A DNA stretch of 64,000 nucleotides. Origin: Paragordius varius. Its lineage: Eukaryota; Nematomorpha. Below, in pieces: positions 23,661-34,698 of the stretch (within the stretch, counting starts at the first letter, position 1; each line of letters begins with the position of its first letter). The stretch spans positions 310,001 to 374,000 of the forward strand of contig OZ176052.1 of the NCBI GenBank assembly GCA_964247055.1, in the 5' to 3' direction. The translations under genes and the position numbers were made by a program. The notes below the pieces were generated by a model, which saw only the letters and a list, made by a program, of their open reading frames with translations, did no database searches and was not told the origin of the DNA.

Positions 23661-24480
23661 CGAAAACGCGTCGTTGTGATTATTTCCAAGATTTTTGAAA
23701 GACTGCCCGATATTCCAGACTTCCAATCCTTTTCTATTTTAATCCATAAAAAAGGTGACACATCCGACTCCTCCAATTTTCGCCCTATCGCTATTACTAA
23801 CATAATTTATCGAATCTTTTCTAAAATCCTTCATAAACACATTAGCCACCATGTGTCCCTCCACAATCTCATCGCCCCTCAACAAAAAGGGTTTTTCCCC
23901 TTTGACGGCGTGTTGGAACATAATTATTACATTTCCAACCGCTTGTCGAAGGCCCGAACAGCGAACCACCAGACCATCTTTCTATGGCTGGACGTTTCCG
24001 CCGCCTTCGACTCGATTCCCCTGCCCGTCTGCACCAAACTTTTAAGGTCACTTGGCTTGCCCCCACCACTTGAAAGCCTTTTAAATTTTATTTTACTTAA
24101 CTCTTCGACGCAATTTTTAATCGATAAAAACCTTACCGACCCCATCCCCTATCTTAAAGGAATCAAGCAGGGGTGCCCTCTTTCCGGCCTAATCTTTAAA
24201 CTGTGTATTAACCCCATTATCGTAGCCCTTAACAATCGACCCCTCACCTCATGCTTGGCCTTAGCGGATGACCTTACTATCATCACAGATAGCTCCGACT
24301 CTATGAAAGGCGCAGTTGCCCTAACCCTTTCCTTCTTATCTTCTATTGGCATAAAAATAATCCTAATTATAAATCGCTCTCCAATGACTTAGGACCCATT
24401 CAATTAGGTATCGACAACCATTCAATCCTTGATGGTGAGCCCCATAATTTGGCAAACCTGTCAGGTTACTGATTGCTAGA
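23661..24480 (+). mobile_element. Family B RLE LINE, RT fragment with a long open frame
   Basis: A 244-codon open frame (23,658-24,392) covers RT motifs FSILIHKKGDTSDSSNFRPI, QQKGFFPFDGVLEHNY, FLWLDVSAAFDSIPLPVCT, LKGIKQGCPLSGLIF and ALADDLTIITDS (the catalytic ADD box). It starts abruptly in the RT and is lost after the thumb (about 24,480, GEPHNLANLSGY-like). Neither end carries U2. Compared with the B copies at 40-46 kb it differs at many third positions, so it is an older relative. Confidence 0.85.
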
Positions 24481-25065
24481 TATAAACTCTCAAGCTTTAT
24501 TCTTTTTAATCAATTTAATAACTCAGCCTATATCATATAAACAAAAAAAGTGCTAGCATATACAATTATCAAAAATAAAACGGTTTTGAAAAAATATTAT
24601 AGTCCCGGTTCTAAAATAAATATTGTTTAAAACCACAATATTTAATAGCCAAAAGTTACAAGTATCTTGCCTAGTGTATACCAGAGACCGAGTCGAAAAT
24701 TAATTTATGAACAAAATACCATTTAAAAGATACAAAAATAAAATATACTTAGGTGTATTCCTCACAAAGATAAACAACTTGGCTTTCAAAATCAGAGTTC
24801 ATTATCTTAATGCATTCATAGCGATGTGTAAGAGTAACAACTCAACATTGAGAATGATTCTCAAAACAATCTAGGTGATAAGATATTTGATTCACATTCC
24901 ATGAAAGATTTTGATTGTGTTGGGACAAAATTTAACTAAAGGATTCAATTACACTCTTCGTTCATGTATATAACTAAAATATAACTAACATAAAAATTTA
25001 CCGGATGTTAAAATATTCCAAAATTTAAAACATGCGCGTTATAACCATATGATCCAGATTCTTAA
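24481..25065. other. Gene-free stretch
   Basis: A/T-rich sequence without a frame, repeat or RNA gene that I recognise. It separates the family B fragments from the nested MITEs. Confidence 0.5.
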
Positions 25066-25134
25066 ACACTTGGATACAACACATTCATTTTAGTCCTTCG
25101 ATAAGGGGTCGTTGGATACCCCAGGCCTGTTTAA

Positions 25135-25697
25135 CACTTCGATTCAAATTGGGGTATCTAAATACCCCAGACTAAATTTAAATTATTATTTTTAAAAAAC
25201 TACTGAAGGAAACAGTCCCAATTTAAATTTATGCTTCTATCCTGATAAATATTATATAAATATGCCAAAACATCTTAATAAAATTTTGTTTGAAAAAAAA
25301 GCTCCATCTCAAACTATTTCGACGCCATTTTGATTTTACAAAATTTTTGCAAAATATCGTCTTTATTTAAATATAAGGGTAAAACTAAAGCTAATTTTTT
25401 CTATAATTTATATCTAACATTGATAGAAATAGAAAAAGCGGTTTAGTTTGTATAATTTTTTGATTTTACAATTTGACACATGTCAAGTTGACGAAATTTT
25501 TATCTTTCGGTTTTAGCTTAAAATAAGTAATATAAAGTATTTTTGAATAAAATTTTTTGTATATTTCGGTTTATTAATGTTATGTAAGTGCAAAATTTTG
25601 CCATGGTTTCGATTCCTTCCATACTTTTTAAAGCATTCAGGCCTGGGGTATCCAACTACCCCAATTTGAATCGAAGGACTAAAATGAGTGTGTAGTG
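25135..25697. mobile_element. piggyBac-like MITE (inner copy)
   Basis: 563 bp with TTAA at 25,131 and 25,698. The ends are CACTTCGATTCAAATTGGGG and GAGTGTGTAGTG. It is essentially full length and inverted relative to the MITE around it. Similar in length to the copy at 36,899 (574 bp). Confidence 0.75.
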
Positions 25698-25764
25698 TTA
25701 AATACAAATAATCACGATATTTTGCAAAAATGTAAAATAAAAATGGCGTCGAAGTAGTTTGACA

Positions 25765-26539
25765 CAGGGGCGTACCGAGGGGGGTAAGGGGGTGAATCAT
25801 GCCCCGGGCGCCGGTGCCTAAATGATTTTTTAAAATTAAATTTTAATTATGCAAAAATAATAAGAACTTTTAAATGAGATTTTTTACCAATTTAGGTAAT
25901 AATCCCTAAAATATATACTCTATTATTCACCTAATTAATACGATAAAACGAGAATGACTTAACATTGTTGAGAGAGGAAAAAAAAATTTTATATGATAGA
26001 TTTTAATGATATAATTGATAATTTTGCAATATCAAAAGCCAGAAAATTTTTTACATAAAAGATATTTTCTCTCTTGGTTGCTTTTTTCATTTCCAAAAGA
26101 TAAAATCTTTATATAATTAATATTTTATTAAATAAATTGCATTATTCTGTTGAAATTGTATTGTTAAATTCACCTAGATTTACAATTATTTTTTAAAACA
26201 TTATTGTTCCCTATTATCATAAGATCAATTTAATATATGCAACAAAAACATTATTTTTAGATATAATTTCTATATTATAGAATTATTAGAATATTTATTT
26301 ATTTATATATTTAAAAATGAATAAATTTAGTATCATATAAATATATATATATATATATATTTAAAATTTATATGACTCTGCTGTCTTATCTATGGTGTTT
26401 AGGTTAAAACGTTTGTATTTACTAAATTGTTTTATTGGCTTATTAAAAAAGAAAAAAAAAAGGGGGGGGGGGGGGGAAGGGAGGGGGGCACCATAAAAGT
26501 TTTATGCCCCGGGCGCCGCAAATGCTCGGTACCCCACTG
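25765..26539. mobile_element. Non-autonomous hAT element with 8-bp target duplication
   Basis: 775 bp with inverted ends: left CAGGGGCGTACCGAGG, right CTCGGTACCCCACTG. Both ends carry ATGCCCCGGGCGCCG further in. The flanks are GTTTGACA on both sides (25,757-25,764 and 26,540-26,547), an exact 8-bp duplication, which together with CAGGGGCG ends points to hAT. The interior is A/T-rich with a G run at 26,462-26,476 and no transposase frame. Confidence 0.85.
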
Positions 26540-26924
26540 GTTTGACATGAAACTTTTTTTTTCAAAACAAAATTGTATTTAGATATTTTGGCATATTTAT
26601 ATAATTTTTAATAAATAGAAAATTTTAAGTGGGAACGTTTCATTTAGTAGTAAAAATCCCAACTCAAAGGGTATTTAGATACCTCAAATTGAATCGAAGT
26701 GTTAATCTAGTCGGTTATTTACAACTTTACAAGATTTATAATCTTTTAGCATTCTTATGTTATCAGAAATATAAAGGGTGTTCTTCAATTTCTAATTTTA
26801 GTTATGTACATCACAACATGATTACGTGTTGAAAAAAATGTTTAAACAATGAAAACAAAAATAACATCATGTAAGTTTTTAAACATTCTTTTCCCTAAAG
26901 TCTATATATTTATAACAATAGAAA

Positions 26925-27276
26925 GTGGTGGCTTTGTGATCTGTTTCCGAAAACCGGTAGACCCATTCAAATCCAAATGTCTAAAAATAATCATAATTGC
27001 ATACCTCGACAATACCTTGGTCTTTTATTGAATTATGCCCCCAGTTCGGGCCCACCGAGATGTTAAAAACAATTTTTTTTGAAAAAGAAGTCCACAAAAA
27101 TCATGTCTTTAAGATCATATTCCGGAAAACGTGTTGGACCATTTGATTTTTTTGATTTTTTTTGATAGCGCTGATCATAGTCGGCTCGCTTTTTTAATTT
27201 ATACCCTCTTTTTACCCGGTCCCCTGTAAAATGCCATTTTTTCAAAATAATTGTCCACAAAAATAATTTTTTGAAA
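26925..27276. repeat. Dispersed repeat R, copy 1
   Basis: Starts GTGGTGGCTTTGTGATCTGT, then AACCGGTAGACCCATTCAAA, TCGGGCCCACCGAGATG, a T run and AAATGCCATTTTTTCAAAAT. It recurs forward at 29,250-29,600 and 36,285-36,600, and inverted at 28,740-29,040 and 35,770-36,080. No coding frame makes sense across copies, although several shadow frames share GFEWVYRFSGN-like wording because the repeat is shared. Confidence 0.6.
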
Positions 27277-27625
27277 CTATTTTTCGCCCAAAGTATGAGA
27301 CCGGAAAAATTGAAGAAGGATACCAGGTATTCCCTGTTAAAAGGCAGAAATTCTGGTTAAGCGTTTCTTCTTTGATGATAGCTGCTGGCTAAGGAGTTAT
27401 CCCCTAAAAACTGACCCATCATATCTAAATAGCGAGCTTTTGGGGCTAAATTTCAGAAAACCTATCACGCCATATGAGTACAATTCGTGCTTAAAATATT
27501 ACCCGTAACCAGGCAAAAATTAAGGTTGTGAGTTTTTTTAAAATTTCCCTTTATTATGTATGCTATTTGGAAATAATTTATGACTTTCTAGCGATGTATA
27601 CTTATTCATACTGTACCGTCTATGT

Positions 27626-29236
27626 CAGGGCTTCTTAAACTTATGTAGTTCACGACCCCATTTATGATTGCGAGTGTCTTAACGACCCTAACAAATTTAA
27701 AAGAAAAATAATAGTTTCTTCAAAATTACACTTAGAAATTTAGTTAATAATAATATTATATAGGATTATTTCGGTTTTAAGAGATTGACAAAAATAAATC
27801 TACATTTTTATAAATTTCTATAATATTTTCTGATTCATAGTAAATTTATACAAGATACTAGCTGGCTTTGTCACGCTTCGGTGTGGCGAAGTCTCACCGA
27901 TAATTATTCTTAATAATTTGCAATAAGAGTTAATGGAGATAAAAAATAATAATAAACATATTCAATAAAAACAATATCTTTAATCATTCTTTTACGGGTT
28001 TTGCATAAGCTGAAATATTGTGTACTCGAAATTGACCATATTTAATCTGCCCTTATTAATGTTTTCTACTATCATTGGATTTATTTAAAATATTAGTTTT
28101 ACGAAATCATGGTTAAAAATTCTAATTTAAAATTGTGTTCACACAGCTGGGATCAAAGGATATGAAAAGTAAATCATTTGTGGTTGCCTTTTTGAAGGAA
28201 AGAATGATATTATACAACCCCAGAAATGCATTTAACTGAACTCGTATAGCTTATTAGTTTTGTAAAAATTAGCTCCAATACTGCGCCCATTTTGTATTTC
28301 GTCTCAGTTTTAAACAGGTAGTTCCTGCCCATAGCCTATATGGAAAAAGCGGTAATTTCAATTTTTTGCCTTTATAAAGATGGAATCATCTTTGAGACCA
28401 TCGTCTCATGGGTAATTCAAAAAAATATCTTAACAATAAATAATCGTTATATGATGGCGTGTTATGGCATAAAGGCCCCAAATTAACGAATAAAAACCCG
28501 GCCTTAATTACCTAGTTACGGGTAATATTTCAAGCTATTAATTAGCTCATATGGCTTCATAAATTTTCTATAAAATAGCTCCAAAACAATGCAATTTCTA
28601 TACAGTGGCGCAGTTTTAGCCCCTATCTGTTTACCCTGCAGCCAATATTAAAAAAAGCAAGACTAAAAATCTTGCTTTTTAACAGAGCATAAGTCGAATC
28701 CTCAGTGAAACCGTCTCACACACTGGGCAAAAAATTATTTAATTTTTTTGATAAAAAATGGCATTTTACTGAAGGAACGGGTAAAAAGTGAGCCTAAATT
28801 AAAAAAGAGCCGACGCCGAAAAAAAATAATAATAATCATATTTTAAATGAAATGGTTTAACACGTTTAACGGAAAATTGTCTCAAAGACACGTTTTTTCT
28901 GGACTTCTGTTTTCAAAAAACCCGTTTTTTACAATGGGGTGGGCCCGAACTGGGAGCCTAATTCAAAAAAAGGGCGAAGCTATTGTCGAGGCATTCATCA
29001 TTTATTATATTTTTTGACATTTGGATTTGAATGGGTCCGGGTTTCCTTAAACATATCACAAAACCAGCATTTTCCATTTTTATAAATTTATAAATTATAA
29101 TGATCGGAATAAAAATGCTGGTATAAACAGTACGATAATTGTTATTTTTCTTTATAACAATAATATTACAAATGAAAAAACATTTTTTATTAAATTTTAT
29201 TTTTATCACTCGCGACCCATAGTTTAAGAAGCCCTG
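27626..29236. mobile_element. hAT-like non-autonomous element, copy in unit 1
   Basis: 1,611 bp with inverted ends: left CAGGGCTTCTTAAACTTATG, right CATAGTTTAAGAAGCCCTG. Both continue into a CACGACCC / GCGACCC word. The flanks GTCTATGT and GTCTATAT form an 8-bp duplication with one mismatch, consistent with hAT. The inside holds an inverted copy of repeat R (28,740-29,040) and A/T-rich sequence. No transposase frame is visible, so it depends on an autonomous relative. Confidence 0.7.
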
Positions 29237-29877
29237 GTCTATATAAAAAAATGGAAAGTGGTGGCTTTGTGATTTATTTCCGGAAAACCGGTAGACCCAT
29301 TTAAATCCAATTGTCAAAAAAGTTTAATCATTAATGAATGCCCCGACAATAGCCTCGCCTTTTTTTGAATTAGTCCCACAGTACGGGCCCACCCCGTGTG
29401 AAAAACGGATTTTTTTGAAAACAAGTTTACAAAAATCCTGTCTTTGATTTTCCAGAGAACGTGTTAGACCATTCGATTTCAAATATGATTTTTTTTTATT
29501 TTCGATTGCGCCAAATAGTCGGCTTTTTTAGACCCTCTTTTTACCCGCTTACACTTTTTAAAACTTGGCAAAGTATTATTGCAGCCTACTTGATACGATT
29601 TTGAGGCTTTTTGGAAAGGGTATAAAAAAACTTTTAATTCATTACAAAACACTTTTTATTTATAATATGATGATTATGAACCACATTATCACCACAGTTT
29701 TAATTGTAAGCTTCGTTTGTTAATAATTTGGGTAATTTTCGGTAAAAAAACACATATTTAACCTAATCATGAAGACGAAAGAATTTATTCTAAAATCTGA
29801 TGTGATAGAAATGTTCAGCGTCATCGAATTATAGAAAAAGTGTATTAATGTCTTCAAGCGTTACACAGTTTTCTTAA

Positions 29878-30369
29878 CACTTCGATTCAAATTGGGGTAT
29901 CTAAATACGCCAGATTAAATTTAAATTAATAATTTTAAAAAACTACTGAAGGAAACGGCCCAATTTAAATTTATGCTTCTATCCTCGACGCCATTTTTAT
30001 TTTACAAAATTTTTGCAAAATATCGTCTTCATTTAATTTTAAGGGTAAAACTAAAGCTAATTTTTTATGTAAATTACAACTAACATCGATAGAAATAGAA
30101 AAAGTGGTTTTTTTATATTATTTTTTAATTTTACAATTTGCGTGTCACGTTGACGAAATTTTTGTCTTTGGGTTTTAGGTTAAAATAAGTAATATCAAGT
30201 ATTTTTGAATAAAATTTTTTATACGGTATATTAATGTTATATAAGTGCAAAATTTTGCCATGGTTTCGATCCCTTCCATACCTTTTAAAGTATTTGATTT
30301 TAAACAGGCCTGGGGTCAACTACCCCAATTTGAATTGAAGGACTAAAATGAATGTGTTGTATCCAAGTG
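29878..30369. mobile_element. piggyBac-like MITE in unit 1, internally deleted
   Basis: 492 bp between TTAA sites at 29,874 and 30,370, at the same position as the 574-bp copy in unit 2. The length difference comes mostly from loss of about 80 bp after ATGCTTCTATCCT. Insertion therefore preceded the segmental duplication. Confidence 0.8.
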
Positions 30370-30821
30370 TTAATGCAAAATAGCATGAAGTACGCTTCAA
30401 CAAAATTTTGCAAAATTATAATTTTAAAAATGTATGCATTTTTTAATTTTTAGCTGATTAGCATATATGAATATTTTATACAGCAAGCTGCATGTTTGCG
30501 TTTATAAGAAACTCCCATTTACATAATTCCAAAAATGGGACTTTCGGAGTTCACATCAAAAAATTAAATGCCTATAATATTTTGCATTTTATTAGTTTAT
30601 TTTAAATTTTAGTGATATGTTTTGGAAGCATTTATCTTTCATAAAAAAATTTTTTACTAATATTTTTCGCGATTGCCATTTTATGACCTGAAACTCTTGC
30701 CATAAAAGTGTAAACGAACTTAAAAACGTGTAACTCCTAAAACCAAAAACACCGTTCCTGATATATTCTATCGGAATATATAAAAAATAAAAATACTTTC
30801 TTTTGAAGACGAAATTACAAG

Positions 30822-30823
<2 letters not shown>

Positions 30824-30867
<44 letters not shown>
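30824..30867. repeat. (TA)n microsatellite in unit 1 spacer
   Basis: About 22 TA units before TCATCAGCTTATC. The run length differs from the 17 or so units in unit 2 and the few in unit 3. Confidence 0.95.
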
Positions 30868-30869
<2 letters not shown>

Positions 30870-31289
30870 TCAGCTTATCTTATGATACAGGACAATGTTT
30901 GATAATCATATTTTAACTAAAATAGGTCTTAAAACAGTATTATAGTTAAAAGATTGAGCTCTGGGATATGTAACTTCCCTAATACATGGCGGAAAAAAGT
31001 GAAAACGTCATAAAGTGCAAATTAATGCACAATTTATAAGGTTTAAATGCGCTGGCAAAATCAAACATAAAATTTATATATCTATATTTTGCAAAATAAA
31101 ATTTCATGTTTTAGCAATTATATATTTTTTTAACGTTAAATGCTGTTGTAGTACTTTACTCCACATCATGGTTTTATTTTTTATATCTAAATTTATTTTA
31201 CAAATAATACATATTTTCAACATGCCTACACCATTTTTATATTATCGCGCATTTCTTTCAGTATTCAGTTATTAAAATCAATCATTACA

Positions 31290-32020
31290 CATTTATTATT
31301 TATATAAAAAAAGTCATTAAAAAATATGTTAAATCTTAACCATTTGCTACTGTTAATTTGCTTGTAAAAATTAAAAAGATTAATGCGGTATTTTAAATGT
31401 ATTATAAAGGCAAATAACAACTGGAATTTATAGATTAAAGATAACGAATGCGGTATCTTAAGAGGACTTTACAAAGGGAAAAAATTGTTTTAATTAAGAG
31501 ATTGATTAAAGAAAATTTAATTTATTGGTCTATAAATGTTAGATTTACATATAAAAGGAGAAAAATTGATTTAAATATCAGACACTTTATGAATACCAAC
31601 TGGAATTTATAGACTATAAAAAAACATGGACTAAAAACGGAAATACACACTAGCAAAAGTTAAATATTGGTTTATAAAATCGTATCAAACAAGATAAATA
31701 CTGTTACAGTATGAAAATATGCATTCGATTGAATTAAGCTTAAAGAATATTAGATCTATTAAACATTAGTATAAATATATAGGACATAGTCGATTGGATT
31801 TATTTTACCAGGAAATGTCAAATATATCTTCATTTTATTTCATACATATCTTTATATAAACTTATCATTATATCCCTAGAAGTCAACCCGACCCCCGACG
31901 CAACTAGACGGCTGTCACTGAACCACCATTGACTGGTGTTTGGAAGGGCAGCAAGGGACGTCTTTTGTGGACAGTGGCGACGTGGGTCTGCTACACCCTT
32001 TTCTTGATACACCTTGATCC
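31290..32020 (-). repeat. SINE-like dispersed repeat, copy 2
   Basis: Minus-strand copy of the repeat at 5,999. The head has GGGTGTAGCAGACCCACGTC, GCCACTGTCCACAAAAGACG and CAGTCAATGGTGGTTCAGTG. Units 0, 2 and 3 lack it at this place (CAATCACTATTATCCCTATT), so it is an insertion specific to unit 1. A 60-codon frame over the head has no known domain. Box A/B-like words suggest a tRNA-type SINE, weakly. Confidence 0.55.
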
Positions 32021-32537
32021 CTATTTTTATAATAAATTTATTGTTTCGCTAAATTTATTTTAAATTTTTCAAGTAAGTTCATGCAATCGTTGTAATATTT
32101 GATTATATTGATTTTTATACGCCATTAAAAATAAGTTTTATTTCAATTTTTCAACGGATATTAGTTGTAATTCCATTTCACCTAATTTTATTATTCACTC
32201 AAGTATGTTTGTCATTTTTTTACCATATTTTACATCACAACTTATATTTTTTGGTCCATAATGTTATTTTTATTTTTGGAGATTTGGTTCGGTTCCTGGT
32301 ATAAGTACAAAAGTGCCCTGATATCGATATAATTACTGGATTTGTTTAAATTTTTTTGACATATACCCCCTTTTCATAACTTTATAATATTAAATTGACA
32401 ACCTTAACATTAATTTATAAACTTTTCAAATAATTTTTTTTATAAAATTTGTAAAAATTTTACTTTTAAAATTTGTTAAAATTTTATCTTTCTGTTTGAA
32501 TAAAAAGGTTTCTAAATTGATTTTTATGATTGTGTTT

Positions 32538-32687
32538 GGGCCACTCCTGGAGGTACTGCAATACAGGGTTGACCCGATGGGGAGGGATAGGCAAGCCCAG
32601 AGCGACTCTCCAAAATCTCCAAAAATAAATTTAATATCATGGACCTCTTTAGAGGTCGTATCAGATATTAAGCTGATAAGAACAGAT
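32538..32687 (-). pseudogene. U2: U2 snRNA 3' half (150 nt), well kept
   Basis: The minus strand reads ATCTGTTCTTATCAGCTTAA, GATACGACCTCTAAAGAGGT, the Sm site in AATTTATTTTTGGAG, TCGCTCTGGGCTTGCCTATC, then CCCCATCGGGTCAACC and CAGTACCTCCAGGAG. Stem IV carries one change (CCTGTATTG instead of CCTGGTATTG). The U2 5' end is replaced at 32,688 by a family B 3' tail, so transcription would not give U2. Confidence 0.95.
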
Positions 32688-32892
32688 TTTAATTTATTAA
32701 TGAACAAAAAAAAATATATATTCATGTTTTAATATATGATTGTGATTTGTATATAGGTAAATATGAAGAAATGCAATGTAAAGTTCATAATTTAAAATGA
32801 TTATATGTTAATGATTTTAATAAATGTTTATAATTTTAGTTTTTATTTTATGCTTCTCTTTTACTAGTTCACCCAAAAAAACTCATCAGTGA
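32688..32892 (-). mobile_element. Family B RLE LINE 3' tail (205 bp)
   Basis: Nearly the same as 39,035-39,240 (TAATTTATTAATGAACAAAA, TTCATGTTTTAATATATGAT, ATGATTTTAATAAATG, CTTTTACTAGTTCACCC). It ends abruptly at 32,892 in a remnant of the TTAA MITE right end (32,893-32,943). Either a very short 5'-truncated insertion or, more likely, a recombination breakpoint inside an earlier longer copy. Confidence 0.8.
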
Positions 32893-32943
32893 GTACCCCA
32901 ATTTAAATCGAAGGATTAAAATGAGTGTATTGATCCAAGAATT

Positions 32944-34354
32944 TAAAGGTTGGTTTGCTTGCAAATGGTTAATTTTTGTAAAAAACACAATTTTTATCAA
33001 ACCTTAATTTTAAAAACGAACAATATTTTAAAATTCTGATAAGAAAAATGTATAGCATTATCGTATATATATAAAGTTAACATCTTAACCGTTTATATCG
33101 TTTCCATCATGCTGAAAATAGTATGAAATACGCTTCAACAAAATTTGGCTAATAATTAATTATTTGAAAGAATATTTAAAAAATATATTTATTTGATATA
33201 AAAATTTAGCATATAAAAAGAATTGCACAATGTCGGAATTTTTGCGTTAGCTTTGAGAGAACAGCCAATTTTAAAAGAGCCAAAAAATTTGGGACTTTCA
33301 GAGACCACATCTAACAATTAATTATTTTTAAAAATATTTTTCTTTTTCCATGTTATATTATAGTGATATTTTTGAAATAAAGCATTTGGTTTTCACCATA
33401 AAATGTATTTGCAAAAATTGCGCATCTTTTGCAATTTTATACGGAGCACCTGCCACAAAATTGTAAATTTTCTTTAATAATTCGTAATGGTTAAACCAAA
33501 AGCAGTATGTTAATCTAGTAATTATCCTAATATAAATATATATATATATAAATCATCAGAATACTTTGTGGAAACTGTGTAATATACCACACCGATGGTG
33601 TAAAAACATTCAAAGTATGTTTTAATTTTGTATTTGATAAATTCTGGCTAATCAATCTATTCATTGGGTGGATACAAAAGAGTAAATTAGAAAAACTCTG
33701 CTAATATTTAATAACATGGTATATAAAAATATACTAAACATATCAATTCCGTGACCGCAAAAAAAATTGGATTCTCGGAAATTTCTTAAAATTGATAATG
33801 AAATATTATGTAAAATTTCAAATCTTCGTTTATTAAAGGCAAAAGGTTACTTCACTATTAACCAATGTAAAGAATTTATTTCATCATAAATTTATTTCGA
33901 ATGTAATGTTTATAATCAATTAAAAATAATTATATTATATTGTATAAACATCTTCTCATTATATCAAATGGACTCCAAATAAAATGTAGTGTGATAAAGA
34001 AGTGGAAAGTGATTTAAATTTAAATGGTTTCATCAATCTAAAAATTATTACCAGGCTCAATATTTAAAAACTATAATATTAAATAATATACTTGCGAGTT
34101 AGCTTGAAAAACGTCAATAAATGCATATTCTATTAATTTTTTATCTTTTTGTGCCTTATTTCATAAATTTGGCTGAAAATGATCAAAATAGTTTCCATAA
34201 AATTCGAATCGGGTGGCAAAAAAATGTTACATTCATAAGCAAAAAACTTGACTTAAGTGTTTTTTTATCACCGATCTTCAAGTATACACTTGCTGGCTTA
34301 AATAAACTTGCCAGGCTTGACTTACAAGTCAGTGCGACTTTTTATCACCCCACC
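32944..34354 (-). repeat. Second, diverged U2 spacer copy between the duplicated units
   Basis: I see no gene. 33,110-33,560 parallels 30,380-30,890 and 37,480-37,970 at low identity (TATGAAATACGCTTCAACAA, GGGACTTTCAGAGACCACAT, TAGTGATATTTTTG, a TA run then ATCATCAG). 33,980-34,354 parallels 1-400. It shows that the array once had more and older units. Confidence 0.6.
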
Positions 34355-34698
34355 CTATTTTTCGCCCAAAGTATGAGACCGGAAAAATTGAATAAGTATT
34401 CCAGGTATTCCCTGTTTAAAGGCAAAAATTTTAGTTAAGCGTTTCTTTGATGATAGCTGCTGGGTAAGGAGTTACCCGCTAAAAACTGACCCGTCACATC
34501 TAAATAGCGAGCTTTTGGGGCTAAATTTCAGAAAACATATCTATATGAGTACAATTTGTGCTTAAAATATTACCCGTGACCAGGCAAAAATTAAGGTTGT
34601 GAGATTTTTTTTTAAATTTCCCTTTATTATGTATGCTATTTGGAAATAATTTATGACTTTCTAGCGATGTATACTTATTCATACTGTACCGTCTATGT

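Larger units (their letters stand above)
25066..26701. mobile_element. piggyBac-like MITE (outer copy) carrying two nested insertions
   Basis: Outer copy in the orientation of copy 1: the left end CACTTGGATACAACACATTC runs to 25,130, the right end is AATTGAATCGAAGTG then TTAA at 26,702. Internal sequence at 25,702-25,764 and 26,548-26,701 matches copy 1 (ATGGCGTC, TTTGGCATATTTATATAATT). Its middle is partly missing. A second MITE sits at 25,135 in opposite orientation and a hAT-like element at 25,765. The order of insertion is outer MITE, then the others. Confidence 0.65.
27277..32892 (-). repeat. Segmental duplication, unit 1 (spacer, U2 3' half, family B tail)
   Basis: Direct tandem relative of 34,355-39,240. 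Both start CTATTTTTCGCCCAAAGTAT and share, in order, a hAT-like element, repeat R, a TTAA MITE, a TA microsatellite, the spacer, the U2 3' half on the minus strand and the 3' tail of a family B element. Identity looks high throughout, apart from an extra 0.73-kb repeat here (31,290-32,020), a shorter MITE here and small indels. The unit is cut in the family B tail at 32,892. Confidence 0.85.

Noticed and set aside
25705-26545. G-rich block near 26,460 as a quadruplex regulatory element of a gene
   Set aside because: It lies inside a non-autonomous hAT element with no gene nearby; the G run is probably a simple-sequence expansion.
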